A DNA stretch of 64,000 nt from JBLWXV01 sp048267245 (GCA_048267245.1 JBLWXV010000002.1:124001-188000); one strand, 5' to 3'; shown: positions 26,867-35,685, numbered from the stretch's first letter. The notes: generated from the letters alone by a model not told the origin. Numbers and translations are program-made.

Positions 26867-28611
26867 AAGTTAAGGGCATATTAGCTTTTTTTCTACTCTT
26901 TATCACCAGTGCGAATTTGATGGCAGCGCGAACTGACCTCGGGGGAGACGATGCTGGAAATGGTGGGTTTGCCTATAAGCAGTCTATTCGAATATTGAAG
27001 ATGGCAAGCTCGCGCTTGATTCCAATCATTCAAGATTCAGCCTTTCCTGACTTGATCTCAAACCCAGAACATAGGGAGCTTCTGTTAGCGGTTCTAACTT
27101 ATGACAAACTTGAGAAGAGTCCTGAGGTCGATGGGTATAGAGGAAGTCGAAGGCTTGCTATGGACTATGACTTCACTCCAGAGCGAGTGTTAATTTATAA
27201 AGCTTTTTATGAATCCTTTGCCGGGACGCTTGATGAGCACTTAGAAGGGGCGATAAGAGAAGTTCAGCTAAGGTTAGTTCATGAAGCTTCACATCTCTGG
27301 GGGCTAAATGAAGTTCAAGCAGAGGAGTATGCACTTAAATTTATGAATTTTGATCAAGGCATGCCAGGAAATCGACCGGATAGGCCTGATATCACAATCA
27401 ATAGGAATCCATGCGTTTGCTTAGCAGGAGAGAATATTAATATTTCAGATGGTGAGTGCACGAAAGTTTGCCAGAAAAATATAACCACACGTCCTGTGCT
27501 CTTTGCTGATTTTAGTGGATTAGCAACTCTTTCTCTTAATGACTGGTGTTTTAAGGAGCTCTCTAATCGTCATTACGCGCCTTCTTGTTGGTTATCAGTA
27601 TTTGATGGTGATCAAGAGCTACAACTACCCGTGAGCGTTGGGAAAAATGGAATCACGGCAGAGTTAGGTGGGTTAAAGTATAAAAAGACCTATATCGTGA
27701 GGCTCGTCTCAACTACCGGTGCAAACTCAAGTACTGATCAGATTTATCTTCTAAGAAAGGGCCAGGTCGATAGACCAATAAAGGTGACGACAACTTCTCG
27801 CTACTCTTGCGCAACTCGCTCGGGGGCAATTGGTCAGCCTGATACCTATTCGATTCCAATATATTGGAATTATCAGTACAGCGATATGGATTATCCCATG
27901 CATCTTCCTAACGCTTCTGATTTTATGTTTTGTCATGACAGAGAAATTTATGGCAATAACGATAGTCTTCTCTTTCCCAGACTAGGCCTACAAAGGTCTT
28001 ACGAAATTTGGTCTCTTTCTGATCCATTATTCTTTGACTTAAATAGTGATGGTGTGCCTGATATCAATGATAAACTGGAAGAGCGACTCCTCTATGATTG
28101 GAATATGGAAATTAAGCTCGATATCTTTAAGGAATTAAAATTTCAAAGAGGTGTGTTTGAGCGCAATGTTAAGCTAGGCTATTATCTCATTCCATTTGTT
28201 GATCCAGAGACGGGGGATGGGCACTGTCCTACTACTGCCGATTTTAAAGGACAAAATCCAATTTACAATGTTCTTGCTCCATATATCGGTGTCGATACCG
28301 AGGCAATTTATTTTGCGCGATCGCCAAGCCTAGTTGACACTAATGGGAATGAAGTCAGTGAAGATACTCTCGTTCTTAGCAAGAGAGAGCTCTCAAGAGT
28401 TTGGTATACGATTCAGAATGGACAAGTCATCGCTGCTGATGATCTGATGGCCAAGACTCATCAAATATTTTTCAATTGGCCATTTGATTACAAATCTCCA
28501 CTAGTTAAAAAATCATCACAAAGAAGATTTCGCTTGGTGAGCTTACTCAATGAGAGTTCTGGCCCAGTGGCCAGTGATAAGCGATTTGGGTGCGTACCAT
28601 TAATCCCCTAA
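26863..28611 (+). CDS. exported protein with HExxH zincin-like motif
   Basis: A 582-residue protein with a signal peptide (ILAFFLLFITSANLMAA) and GAGA ribosome binding site inside the regulator gene. HEASH at residues 140-144, preceded by LRLV and followed by GLNEVQAEEYA, fits a gluzincin-type metallopeptidase site, though the surrounding family is not recognised. A Cys-rich segment (CVCLAGENINISDGECTKVC) begins near residue 185; the rest looks strand-rich, with an acidic DLNSDGVPDINDK calcium-loop-like segment near residue 390. Protease activity is inferred from the motif alone. Coupled to the TIGR02147 regulator. Confidence 0.72.
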   Translation: MKVKGILAFFLLFITSANLMAARTDLGGDDAGNGGFAYKQSIRILKMASSRLIPIIQDSAFPDLISNPEHRELLLAVLTYDKLEKSPEVDGYRGSRRLAMDYDFTPERVLIYKAFYESFAGTLDEHLEGAIREVQLRLVHEASHLWGLNEVQAEEYALKFMNFDQGMPGNRPDRPDITINRNPCVCLAGENINISDGECTKVCQKNITTRPVLFADFSGLATLSLNDWCFKELSNRHYAPSCWLSVFDGDQELQLPVSVGKNGITAELGGLKYKKTYIVRLVSTTGANSSTDQIYLLRKGQVDRPIKVTTTSRYSCATRSGAIGQPDTYSIPIYWNYQYSDMDYPMHLPNASDFMFCHDREIYGNNDSLLFPRLGLQRSYEIWSLSDPLFFDLNSDGVPDINDKLEERLLYDWNMEIKLDIFKELKFQRGVFERNVKLGYYLIPFVDPETGDGHCPTTADFKGQNPIYNVLAPYIGVDTEAIYFARSPSLVDTNGNEVSEDTLVLSKRELSRVWYTIQNGQVIAADDLMAKTHQIFFNWPFDYKSPLVKKSSQRRFRLVSLLNESSGPVASDKRFGCVPLIP

Positions 28612-28789
28612 CTGGGAGCTATAAATTACTTTTGGCTTGAGAGTTTGACTCTCAAGCCTTGGAGGATGTCTAAAGCCCTGTGATTTCAGTCACTTGGGTG
28701 TTACTTAGGAGATTGTTAAGACTTTAGGCACCCAAGTAAATTTGGTCTATGCCGCAATTACCGGCGCACTTCTTAGCTAAAATTACTCT
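28612..28789 (+). other. structured intergenic region
   Basis: A hairpin GGCTTGAGAG-TTTGA-CTCTCAAGCC (28634-28658, 10 perfect pairs, no T run) is followed by GTGA/TCAC pairing near 28681-28694. A 9-bp inverted repeat, ACTTGGGTG (28692-28700) and CACCCAAGT (28739-28747), encloses 38 bases. The first hairpin may terminate the gene upstream. The second looks like an RNA structure or binding site in the leader of the next gene. No known riboswitch class was recognised. Confidence 0.45.
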
Positions 28790-30115
28790 ATGTTAAATCG
28801 CATTTTTGCCCTCTTTCTATCGCTTCTACTTGGCGCCTCTGTCCATGGACAAGAGAGCTTTTCTGCCGTGGAAACGATTGATGGGGTTTCTGTTTCTTAT
28901 AAAGACTTCAGTGAGAATGAATTTGAAGCTTCAGTGGGAAGTCCAGCGAGTGCGGTTTACGATCAGCATGGCGCTTTTATTTTCTATGACCGCGCTGTGA
29001 TTGATCAGATTTCTGATATGGCCAAATATTTAATCCTTGAGCATGAGCGCGCTCACCATCGTTTGGGCCATACGCTCTTCACTAAGATTAGGCGAGAATT
29101 AAAACTTGGAATGCCCGCTTTCTATGAGTCTCAAAAAGAGAAGGATGCCGACTGTGAGGCAGGCTATCGCCTGCGTGAGGAGTGGGGAGGAGTCACTCGA
29201 AGTGAGATTACAAATGCCATGGCGGAAATTTACTACGCCCTAGGTGCTGAAGAAGGGGACTCTCTTCCAAACTGGCTTCTTTCGCGCATTGATCGACTTG
29301 ATGTGTGTAAAGATGGAAAACTACTTAAAAGACCTGAAGTTGTGATGAGGGCCACTGATGTGAAGGCGGCCAAGATTGAAGGTTTAAGTTCAAAACCCGT
29401 GAAGCGACATCATGGACCTAATTGCTGGAACTCTGCTCTTTACATGAGTGATCTTGCGCATCAGGTACGTTTTGTCTCTAGCGAGGAATTTAATCACTTG
29501 ATGGAATCTCCTTACTGTAAGACGCTCGATGCTCCTGAAGTGAATGCAATTAAAGTCTACCGCACTCAAATCTCTGGAGTGCAGGGAGCAGCACGTGAGG
29601 TTCATGCGGCCTTGTGGCTTGATGAAGTCAACTCTTTTAATAAGATGACTGCGCTTTCAACGAGTGCTTACCAAGTCGAGGCCCACTCTACTGTGGACGC
29701 GACATATGCTCAGACCAGCTCTGTGGCCCGATATCCCGTACTTCTTTCAAGTGGAAAATGGAGCAGTGTTCAGTGTGAAAGTGAGAGCTGTGAAAATGAA
29801 ATTCTCTATAAAAAATGCCAAACACTAAGAGATATTGAAAGTGACATCCATCGCGAAGACTATCAGAAAATCTACAATGAACTCTTGATGCTTGAAAGTA
29901 AGATTGCCTCTTTCCTCTTTGATGCGAAGTTGGTTGCGCCAAAAATACTAAATGATTTAATAGAGAGACTCTCAATAGTTGAGCGTGAAATTGCTGGAGT
30001 TTCTTCGCTTAATGACCAAGAGGCATGGCAACTGCGCTACTTTCAGACCATCTCAAACTCTCTATTAACTCAACTCACCATGAGGCAGCCCAATTGGCTT
30101 GCCTCCAATAAGTAG
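28790..30115 (+). CDS. exported M48-like metallopeptidase motif plus Cys/His domain protein
   Basis: A 441-residue exported protein (signal LFLSLLLGASVHG). The first half has HERAHHRLGHT (HExxH at 85-89) followed by EKDADCEAGY, the spacing and form of M48-like zinc peptidases, but without their membrane helices. The second half begins GPNCWNSALYM (Cys212), and a His272 in REVHAALWLDEV could pair with it as in papain-like or NlpC-like enzymes. I recognise the GPNC(W/F)N motif only as recurring in Bdellovibrio-type proteins of unknown function. It could be a two-enzyme fusion; both activities are inference. Confidence 0.72.
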   Translation: MLNRIFALFLSLLLGASVHGQESFSAVETIDGVSVSYKDFSENEFEASVGSPASAVYDQHGAFIFYDRAVIDQISDMAKYLILEHERAHHRLGHTLFTKIRRELKLGMPAFYESQKEKDADCEAGYRLREEWGGVTRSEITNAMAEIYYALGAEEGDSLPNWLLSRIDRLDVCKDGKLLKRPEVVMRATDVKAAKIEGLSSKPVKRHHGPNCWNSALYMSDLAHQVRFVSSEEFNHLMESPYCKTLDAPEVNAIKVYRTQISGVQGAAREVHAALWLDEVNSFNKMTALSTSAYQVEAHSTVDATYAQTSSVARYPVLLSSGKWSSVQCESESCENEILYKKCQTLRDIESDIHREDYQKIYNELLMLESKIASFLFDAKLVAPKILNDLIERLSIVEREIAGVSSLNDQEAWQLRYFQTISNSLLTQLTMRQPNWLASNK

Positions 30116-30135
30116 AAGCAAATATTTTGATTTGA

Positions 30136-30163
30136 TTGGCCCTAAGTTCACCCTCTCTATAAT
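30136..30163 (+). promoter_or_regulatory. promoter of the lipoprotein-transglutaminase pair
   Basis: TTGGCC, 16 bases, and a perfect TATAAT, about 125 bases before the lipoprotein ATG. It implies that the next two genes can be expressed apart from those upstream. Confidence 0.5.
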
Positions 30164-30289
30164 CCTCATCGGTTAGCTCTCTTACCCGTCCATTTTACTC
30201 CTGTGCTGGGAGGCACTCCGAGTTTTACCCGATTGAGTTCAATCACGCGCCCGTTCAATAATATTTATAAACTATTGCGGGAGCAGTTC

Positions 30290-31252
30290 ATGAAATTTAG
30301 CTACCTATTTATAATCACTTTGCTCTTGGGGGCGTGTGCTCACCAGAGCAAGTCGCCGCGCGAGCAAGCGCAAGCCGATGCCTTTAGAGAGCTTCGAGAA
30401 TATCAACAGCAAAGTAGAAGAACGCCCTCAAGCGTGGAGCTTGCACGTGAGCTGGCAGAGGTTTCCTCCAAACTCAAAACTCTCAAGAGCTATGAATATC
30501 TTGTCTTTCCAAAAATGGTCGATATCGCCGAGAAGAGCAATGTGGGTCTCGTGGATTCTAAGGCAGTCTCGCGTATGAGTGATCAAGAGCGTAGAGAGTT
30601 TTTTGATTCACTCGATAACTTTGGTGCTCCACTTACATATGCTTTTAGTGTTCAGCGCAACCTCTCATGTGCTTCTCTTAAAAAGGAGAAGAGTAAATTT
30701 GCTTCGGATCAATTCTTTGCAGATTTCAAAGGAGATCCTTCACTGAATTGCCTTATCGTGCGCGGCTTTCAAAAAGAACCTGATGTGAAGAAAGGCAATA
30801 TTAGAAAGGATGATCTTCTTGAAGTTCAACTCTACTTTGATGAGCAACTCAAGCCCTATGGACAAGTTAACTCTCTTGCAAGCGGCAAGCGAGTTAACTT
30901 TCAAACCGGTAGTGGAATTAGAAGTGTTGGTCTTAAACTCTCTAGCGAAGATCATCTAAGTTCAGGCCTCTTTCTACTTCCAATTGATTATCCAAATTTT
31001 AAGGGTGCGAGAAAAGATGTGAATGCCAATTGGACGAAGTCAAAAGGTGCTCTCTCTATTCCAGAAGATCGCTACGTACAGGCGAAAATCGAAAAATTTG
31101 TCGACCGAGCACTCTGTGATCAAGGTCACCACACTCAATATAGAACCAATTACGGACAGAATGTTCGAATTGGTTGGTGCAAAGGAGACTCACTCCCAAC
31201 AACAATACAAACTGATACTTACTTCGCTGTTCTTAAGCGAATCTCTGAGTAG
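30290..31252 (+). CDS. lipoprotein of unknown function
   Basis: About 320 residues from ATG 30290 (GGGAG upstream); a longer in-frame extension to 30203 is less likely because it would bury the signal peptide. The lipobox is LLLGACAH. The mature protein starts with a charged helical stretch, then a strand-rich domain with five cysteines. No family recognised. It lies 12 bases before the transglutaminase-like gene and is probably co-transcribed with it. Confidence 0.75.
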   Translation: MKFSYLFIITLLLGACAHQSKSPREQAQADAFRELREYQQQSRRTPSSVELARELAEVSSKLKTLKSYEYLVFPKMVDIAEKSNVGLVDSKAVSRMSDQERREFFDSLDNFGAPLTYAFSVQRNLSCASLKKEKSKFASDQFFADFKGDPSLNCLIVRGFQKEPDVKKGNIRKDDLLEVQLYFDEQLKPYGQVNSLASGKRVNFQTGSGIRSVGLKLSSEDHLSSGLFLLPIDYPNFKGARKDVNANWTKSKGALSIPEDRYVQAKIEKFVDRALCDQGHHTQYRTNYGQNVRIGWCKGDSLPTTIQTDTYFAVLKRISE

Positions 31253-31264
31253 TGGAAGGCCGAT

Positions 31265-32848
31265 ATGAGAAATTTAATTGTTAAAGTTACAATCTCCCTT
31301 TGTCTTCTTAGTAGTGCCAGGGCCAATACTGGTTCTTTTAGTGTGCACGAACAAAATTTTGAAAGTCTTTTTAATTATAGCCCAAGTAAGACTGTACCAA
31401 ATGCCGGCATTCCCAAAGATGTGCCTTGGATTGGAAGTTATTGGGCCTATAAGAGAGATGGAATCGCTTTTCGCGATATCAAAGGTCAATACGGAAAGAG
31501 CCCCGCAGATACATTTGATGAGTTTTGGGGCCTTGGCTCTGCAACTTACGATTGGGAAAAAGCGCAGCACACCTGTTCTCACTTAAAAGGAGAGCAAAAG
31601 AAATCCTGTGAAGGGTGGTGGGGACATTGTAACGCTTGGGCCGGAGCGGCCGTAAAAGAAGCTGAGCCCAGAGATGCTATCTCTGTTCTTTCTCCCGTGA
31701 CAAAAAAGAAGCACAGTCTCTCAGTTGCCGATCAAAAGGGACTACTCACTGAAGCCTATATGAGTGTGAACTCTCTCTTTGCTGGCAATACTGATAAATC
31801 TAATGAGACTAGTGCGAACTGGATTCTCGATAAAGATTCAAAGAGCGCCAATAATTGGGTTGGCTATGGTCTAACATCTTACGATGCCTTTTGGGATGTC
31901 ACACCACGCGCATTCTTTCAAATCTTCACTAATTACCTTGGTCTTAATCGCATGGGTGTCGTAATCGACCGTTTCACTGGAGATCAAGTATGGAATCAGC
32001 CAGTTGTTGCCTACCGGATTTTACCTCTGCGAGATGGAGACATTACCGAAGTCGAGCAGGATGGCAAAACTCTCTATCAAACTCATCTCAGAATGAAGAT
32101 TTACTGGGCCGAAGATGGTGTGCATGAGTGGGAAGTCAGTGATGAATTCTCACTAGAGAAAACTCAAACGAAGGCACTTGGCCATGGAGAAGAGAAATTT
32201 GGTCATCACTTTACTGGAAGACTCCTTCAATTCTATCTTTTCTTTTCAGAGCGCCCAAAGATTTTTGACAATGGAACCCGAATTTCAAGTAATGGCCGCA
32301 TGGTTGGAGATGGGCTCTGGTATCACCAAACAGAAGAGGGTGTGAACGAACTTAGAGACAGCTTTCGCAAGCGCTATAATATTAGTGAATCTCACCCAGA
32401 GTTTGATAAATACTTTTCCCAGCTTTTTAATGAAACCCATCCAGACTTTATCTGGCTTCCCACCAACTTGGTTGCTTCAAATGGCTATGGAAATCCCTAC
32501 GTCACCGAAGAGCGCGTGCGCTATATGCTGGGCGAGGGGAAGAAGCCTGCTGGGGGTGACACCAATAGAGAGGTTAGCGAGCTTTCTTTAAAGATTACCA
32601 ATTTCTTTGACCTCTATCCGCGCGCTCACGATTATGCAGATCAGGAGAAACTCGAGAATTATGTAAAACACAAGCTCAAGGCTCCACTAAAGCGAGCTGG
32701 AATTGACAACCGAATAAAGTCAAAGAATCTTCGGGTTTCACAGGGAGTTGTCGATGTGACGATTCTCTTTCCTGGGCAGGGAGTAAGTACGGGCCAAATT
32801 GAGCAAATTCTCTCAGAGCAGGGCTTTGTGCTTACTTTTAACAACTAG
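31265..32848 (+). CDS. exported transglutaminase-elicitor-like protein
   Basis: A 527-residue exported protein (signal ISLCLLSSARA). Motifs PWIGSYWAYKRDGIAF near the mature N-terminus, CEGWWGHCNAWAGAAV with candidate catalytic Cys122, and DRFTGDQVWNQPVVAYRI match my recollection of the transglutaminase-elicitor family (PF16683), known from Phytophthora GP42 and some bacteria. A His partner for the Cys is not obvious by eye. Such an enzyme could cross-link or hydrolyse glutamine-containing proteins outside the cell. The C-terminal 90 residues look like a separate small domain (VDVTILFPGQG). Confidence 0.68.
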   Translation: MRNLIVKVTISLCLLSSARANTGSFSVHEQNFESLFNYSPSKTVPNAGIPKDVPWIGSYWAYKRDGIAFRDIKGQYGKSPADTFDEFWGLGSATYDWEKAQHTCSHLKGEQKKSCEGWWGHCNAWAGAAVKEAEPRDAISVLSPVTKKKHSLSVADQKGLLTEAYMSVNSLFAGNTDKSNETSANWILDKDSKSANNWVGYGLTSYDAFWDVTPRAFFQIFTNYLGLNRMGVVIDRFTGDQVWNQPVVAYRILPLRDGDITEVEQDGKTLYQTHLRMKIYWAEDGVHEWEVSDEFSLEKTQTKALGHGEEKFGHHFTGRLLQFYLFFSERPKIFDNGTRISSNGRMVGDGLWYHQTEEGVNELRDSFRKRYNISESHPEFDKYFSQLFNETHPDFIWLPTNLVASNGYGNPYVTEERVRYMLGEGKKPAGGDTNREVSELSLKITNFFDLYPRAHDYADQEKLENYVKHKLKAPLKRAGIDNRIKSKNLRVSQGVVDVTILFPGQGVSTGQIEQILSEQGFVLTFNN

Positions 32849-32884
32849 CTATTCAATTGACTATTATGCGTCTTCCTCACTAAA

Positions 32885-33202
32885 ATGAGGGAGATGCATA
32901 AAGTCATTCTCGTTGTCCTATCACTTCTCATTTTGATGCCCTCACTGTGCATGATGGATGAGTGTAGTCTTGAGAGCTCTCACTCGCTCTCAATTAGTCA
33001 TGTTGCAACTGAGGGAAGTACTCCAGATAATTCATGTCATGAAATCTGTCAGAATTGTGAGCTTGCGGCTTCTCTCTTTTTGGCCAAAGCTCAAGCTCCA
33101 TTTGTCGGGCAGACTCTCTCTGTGATGATGAACCCAATCTATGCCTATCAAAGCTATCTTCCACCAGTTTTTGCCCCACCCCTTCGTCCTCCGCTTACAT
33201 AA
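32885..33202 (+). CDS. small exported Cys-rich protein
   Basis: 105 residues or fewer: an N-terminal hydrophobic signal (VILVVLSLLILMPSLC), a Ser/His-rich middle, then SCHEICQNCELAAS, a compact Cys/His cluster that could bind metal. A second ATG at 32894 directly follows AGGGAG and may be the true start. It precedes a CDF metal transporter by 35 bases, so a periplasmic metal-binding role is plausible, but no family is recognised. Confidence 0.55.
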   Translation: MREMHKVILVVLSLLILMPSLCMMDECSLESSHSLSISHVATEGSTPDNSCHEICQNCELAASLFLAKAQAPFVGQTLSVMMNPIYAYQSYLPPVFAPPLRPPLT

Positions 33203-33237
33203 GCGCCTTTAACTTTGTTATTTAATAGGAGGTTTAA

Positions 33238-33855
33238 GTGGGAACAAGTTGTTGCCAAGGAAAAGAAGAGGATTTGAAAGTCCTCGTTAAAAAGCAAAAA
33301 AAAGTGCTTATCATCGTACTGCTCATCAATGCACTTATGTTCTTTGTTGAGTACGTATTTGGTATTTATTCTGGCTCGCAGGCATTAATGGCCGATTCAC
33401 TAGATATGCTCGGGGATGCTCTGGCCTATGGGAGCACACTCTTTGTCATTACTGGAAGTGCGATCGCCAAAGCCAAGTCTTCAATTTTTAAGTGTGTGAT
33501 TATGATTGTGACTGGTCTGTCTGTCTTGGCCAAGACTATTTATCAATTCTTCATTTTGGGTGGCCCTAGGGAAGAAATTATGTTCACCGTTGCGATTGTT
33601 GCATTGGTGATGAATTCAATATGTCTCTTTCTTCTTACAAGGCATAAAGATGACGATTTGAATTTTAAATCAGTTTGGGTTTGCTCTCGAAATGATATTT
33701 TTGCCAACCTTTCGGTGATTGCTGCTGCTGTATTAGTAGGGCTTGGCGTAGGTCCATATCCAGATCTTGTCGTTGGCTTTCTGATCGCACTTCTCTTTAT
33801 GAAGTCAGCACTCTCGCTTCTTAAGGAGAGTATGGAGGTTCTTCGTGCCAAGTAA
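33238..33855 (+). CDS. CDF family cation transporter, short form
   Basis: A 205-residue inner-membrane protein with six predicted helices and no cytoplasmic C-terminal domain, so a short member of the cation diffusion facilitator family. ADSLDMLGDALAYG in helix 2 and NDIFANLSVI in helix 5 occupy the metal-site positions. Starts at GTG after AGGAGG. The N-terminal TSCC pair could also contact metal. Metal specificity (Zn, Co, Cd or other) cannot be read. Overlaps the DsbB gene by 11 bases. Confidence 0.85.
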   Translation: MGTSCCQGKEEDLKVLVKKQKKVLIIVLLINALMFFVEYVFGIYSGSQALMADSLDMLGDALAYGSTLFVITGSAIAKAKSSIFKCVIMIVTGLSVLAKTIYQFFILGGPREEIMFTVAIVALVMNSICLFLLTRHKDDDLNFKSVWVCSRNDIFANLSVIAAAVLVGLGVGPYPDLVVGFLIALLFMKSALSLLKESMEVLRAK

Positions 33856-34279
33856 TGATCGCAATTGGAATCTCTATTTTTTGGCCTGGACTGTTTCGCT
33901 CTTTGCGATGCTTGGCAGTCTTTTCTTTAGCGAAGTGCTAGATTATCCCCCTTGTGTACTTTGTTGGTATCAACGCATTTGCATGTATCCCTTGGTCGCA
34001 ATCTTCTTAGTAAGATTATTCAAAAATGCCAGGGACACGTTACTCTTTTCGATCCCACTCAGTGTCATCGGATGGATGATTGCGCTCTACCACAATTTGC
34101 TCTACTACAAAGTCCTGCCTGAGCATGCAACACCCTGTCGCCAGGGGATTTCATGTACCTCAGTTCACATTGAGTGGTTTGGTTTTATTACTATTCCCCT
34201 TTTGTCTCTTAGCGCTTTTTCGCTAATTTTAGTTATTACATTCATACTCATGAGAAGGAAGAATCAAGATGAAAAATAA
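33845..34279 (+). CDS. dsbB: disulfide bond formation protein DsbB/BdbC
   Basis: A 144-residue four-helix quinone-linked oxidase. Periplasmic cysteine pairs are CVLC (in PPCVLCWYQRI) and the PCRQGISC pair. It reoxidises DsbA-type proteins by passing electrons to quinone. GTG start behind GGAGG within the transporter gene; overlaps the thioredoxin-fold gene by 11 bases, so the pair is clearly a unit. Confidence 0.9.
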   Translation: MPSNDRNWNLYFLAWTVSLFAMLGSLFFSEVLDYPPCVLCWYQRICMYPLVAIFLVRLFKNARDTLLFSIPLSVIGWMIALYHNLLYYKVLPEHATPCRQGISCTSVHIEWFGFITIPLLSLSAFSLILVITFILMRRKNQDEK

Positions 34280-34919
34280 GTATCTTTTGACCGGTATCGT
34301 TTTCGTTCTTGCAATCGGAGCATTCTTTGGTGCTCGCTATATGGTGCAAAGTAGCTCACAGAAGAAGAGCTCCTTCTTGGCCGAAAGCAATGTTGAAGTT
34401 TTTATACGTCCCCATGCTTATCGAATTGGCCCAGATGATGCCAAAGTTCACTTAGTGGAGTTTATGGATCCCGAGTGTGAGAGCTGTCGCATGATGCATC
34501 CTGAAGTTAAAAATATTCTTCGCGCTTATAAAGACCAGATTCAATTGGTCATTCGCTACGCTCCCTTTCACTCAAACTCTAAAATGGTGGTGAAAATTCT
34601 TGAAGCAGCGAGGAAGCAGGGTAAGTATGAAGAAGTTCTAGATGTGCTCTTTCATTATCAGCCAATCTGGGGAGATCACCACAATCCCCGTCCTGACCTC
34701 ATTTGGGGTTATCTCGAAAATGTTGAAGGCTTAGAGCTCGAGCAACTCAGAGTCGATATGCTCAACCCTGAGTTTGATCAAATAATCGAACAGGATATTC
34801 AGGACGGTAAGACTCTTGATGTGAGGGCAACACCTACATTCTTTGTGAATGGTAAACCATTACCTCGATTTGGCGTGAGTTATCTTAGAGATCTTATTCA
34901 AGAAGAGATGTCCAAATAG
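34269..34919 (+). CDS. DsbA-like thiol oxidoreductase
   Basis: A 216-residue membrane-anchored or exported protein: N-terminal hydrophobic helix (YLLTGIVFVLAIGAFFGA), then a DsbA/thioredoxin fold with active site CESC in EFMDPECESCRMM and the cis-proline loop ATPTFFVNG. It introduces disulfides into exported proteins and is recycled by the overlapping DsbB. It would serve the many Cys-rich exported proteins of this region. Confidence 0.9.
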   Translation: MKNKYLLTGIVFVLAIGAFFGARYMVQSSSQKKSSFLAESNVEVFIRPHAYRIGPDDAKVHLVEFMDPECESCRMMHPEVKNILRAYKDQIQLVIRYAPFHSNSKMVVKILEAARKQGKYEEVLDVLFHYQPIWGDHHNPRPDLIWGYLENVEGLELEQLRVDMLNPEFDQIIEQDIQDGKTLDVRATPTFFVNGKPLPRFGVSYLRDLIQEEMSK

Positions 34920-34920
34920 A

Positions 34921-35685
34921 CTAATCTTCCATGGCCTTCCAGATCTTTTCAACAAGGTCTGAATGGCCATGGTAGAATTTCTTATCAAAGGCAAGGAAGA
35001 CGTAGGTCGTATAAACCGGGTGAGTTGAATGACTAATATCCGCTTTTTCCTTTAGAGTGTCCTTAATCTGATCCATCGCAATAATGGCAGCTGAGGCGCG
35101 CTTTTTTTCAAGCATGCTGAGAATTTGAAAAACACTCTTTACCTCTATGAGTTGAAATTCTTTGGTTAGATTTTGAATTTCCTCAATTTGTATTCCCTGC
35201 TGTAAGAGCAATTTGTGATTATCGGCATGGATAAACTCCTTACCATTCCAATCAATATGTGCTGTTTTATGTTTAAAGAGGTAGAAGTCGATTGAATCAA
35301 CAGCTTGATGGGTTCTTAGTGAGCTTCTATGTTCACCAGGAAAGGAGAGAAATTCTTTTCTCTCCTCTGAATAAGCTGCGTATATTGCTTCGGCTTTGTG
35401 ATTTTTAATGTCCTGGATACAGCGCGCCCTTGGGGCTGCGTAGTATTCAATATCAAGAGGAATTGCGTCGAACTTTTCTTTATACTTAACTTGCCACGTT
35501 CCACTGCCGTCAGGTCTTGTCTTGCCTCCAAAACCCTTATCCATCGTGCAAACTCTCACTTTGGGGAGAATGGTGGTAGCTGCACTCGGCGAGAGCGCAA
35601 TAGTAAAGAGAGTAATAAAAATTACGGCGCTCACTTGCATTGCGATCAGAATACTCTGAAGATAATTTGATGGCCAGATGAGCAC
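34921..35685 (-). CDS. periplasmic substrate-binding protein (SBP family 3-like)
   Basis: A 254-residue exported protein with the size and pattern of amino-acid-type binding proteins (VRVCTMD at the mature start, YAAYSEERKEF, the later ASAAIIAMDQIKD). No transporter genes are adjacent, as is common for orphan family 3 proteins that may be sensors. Start is uncertain: GTG at 35685 or ATG at 35640; neither has a clear ribosome binding site and both give a signal peptide. Faces the dsb genes with one base between stops. Confidence 0.75.
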   Translation of the reverse strand: MLIWPSNYLQSILIAMQVSAVIFITLFTIALSPSAATTILPKVRVCTMDKGFGGKTRPDGSGTWQVKYKEKFDAIPLDIEYYAAPRARCIQDIKNHKAEAIYAAYSEERKEFLSFPGEHRSSLRTHQAVDSIDFYLFKHKTAHIDWNGKEFIHADNHKLLLQQGIQIEEIQNLTKEFQLIEVKSVFQILSMLEKKRASAAIIAMDQIKDTLKEKADISHSTHPVYTTYVFLAFDKKFYHGHSDLVEKIWKAMED

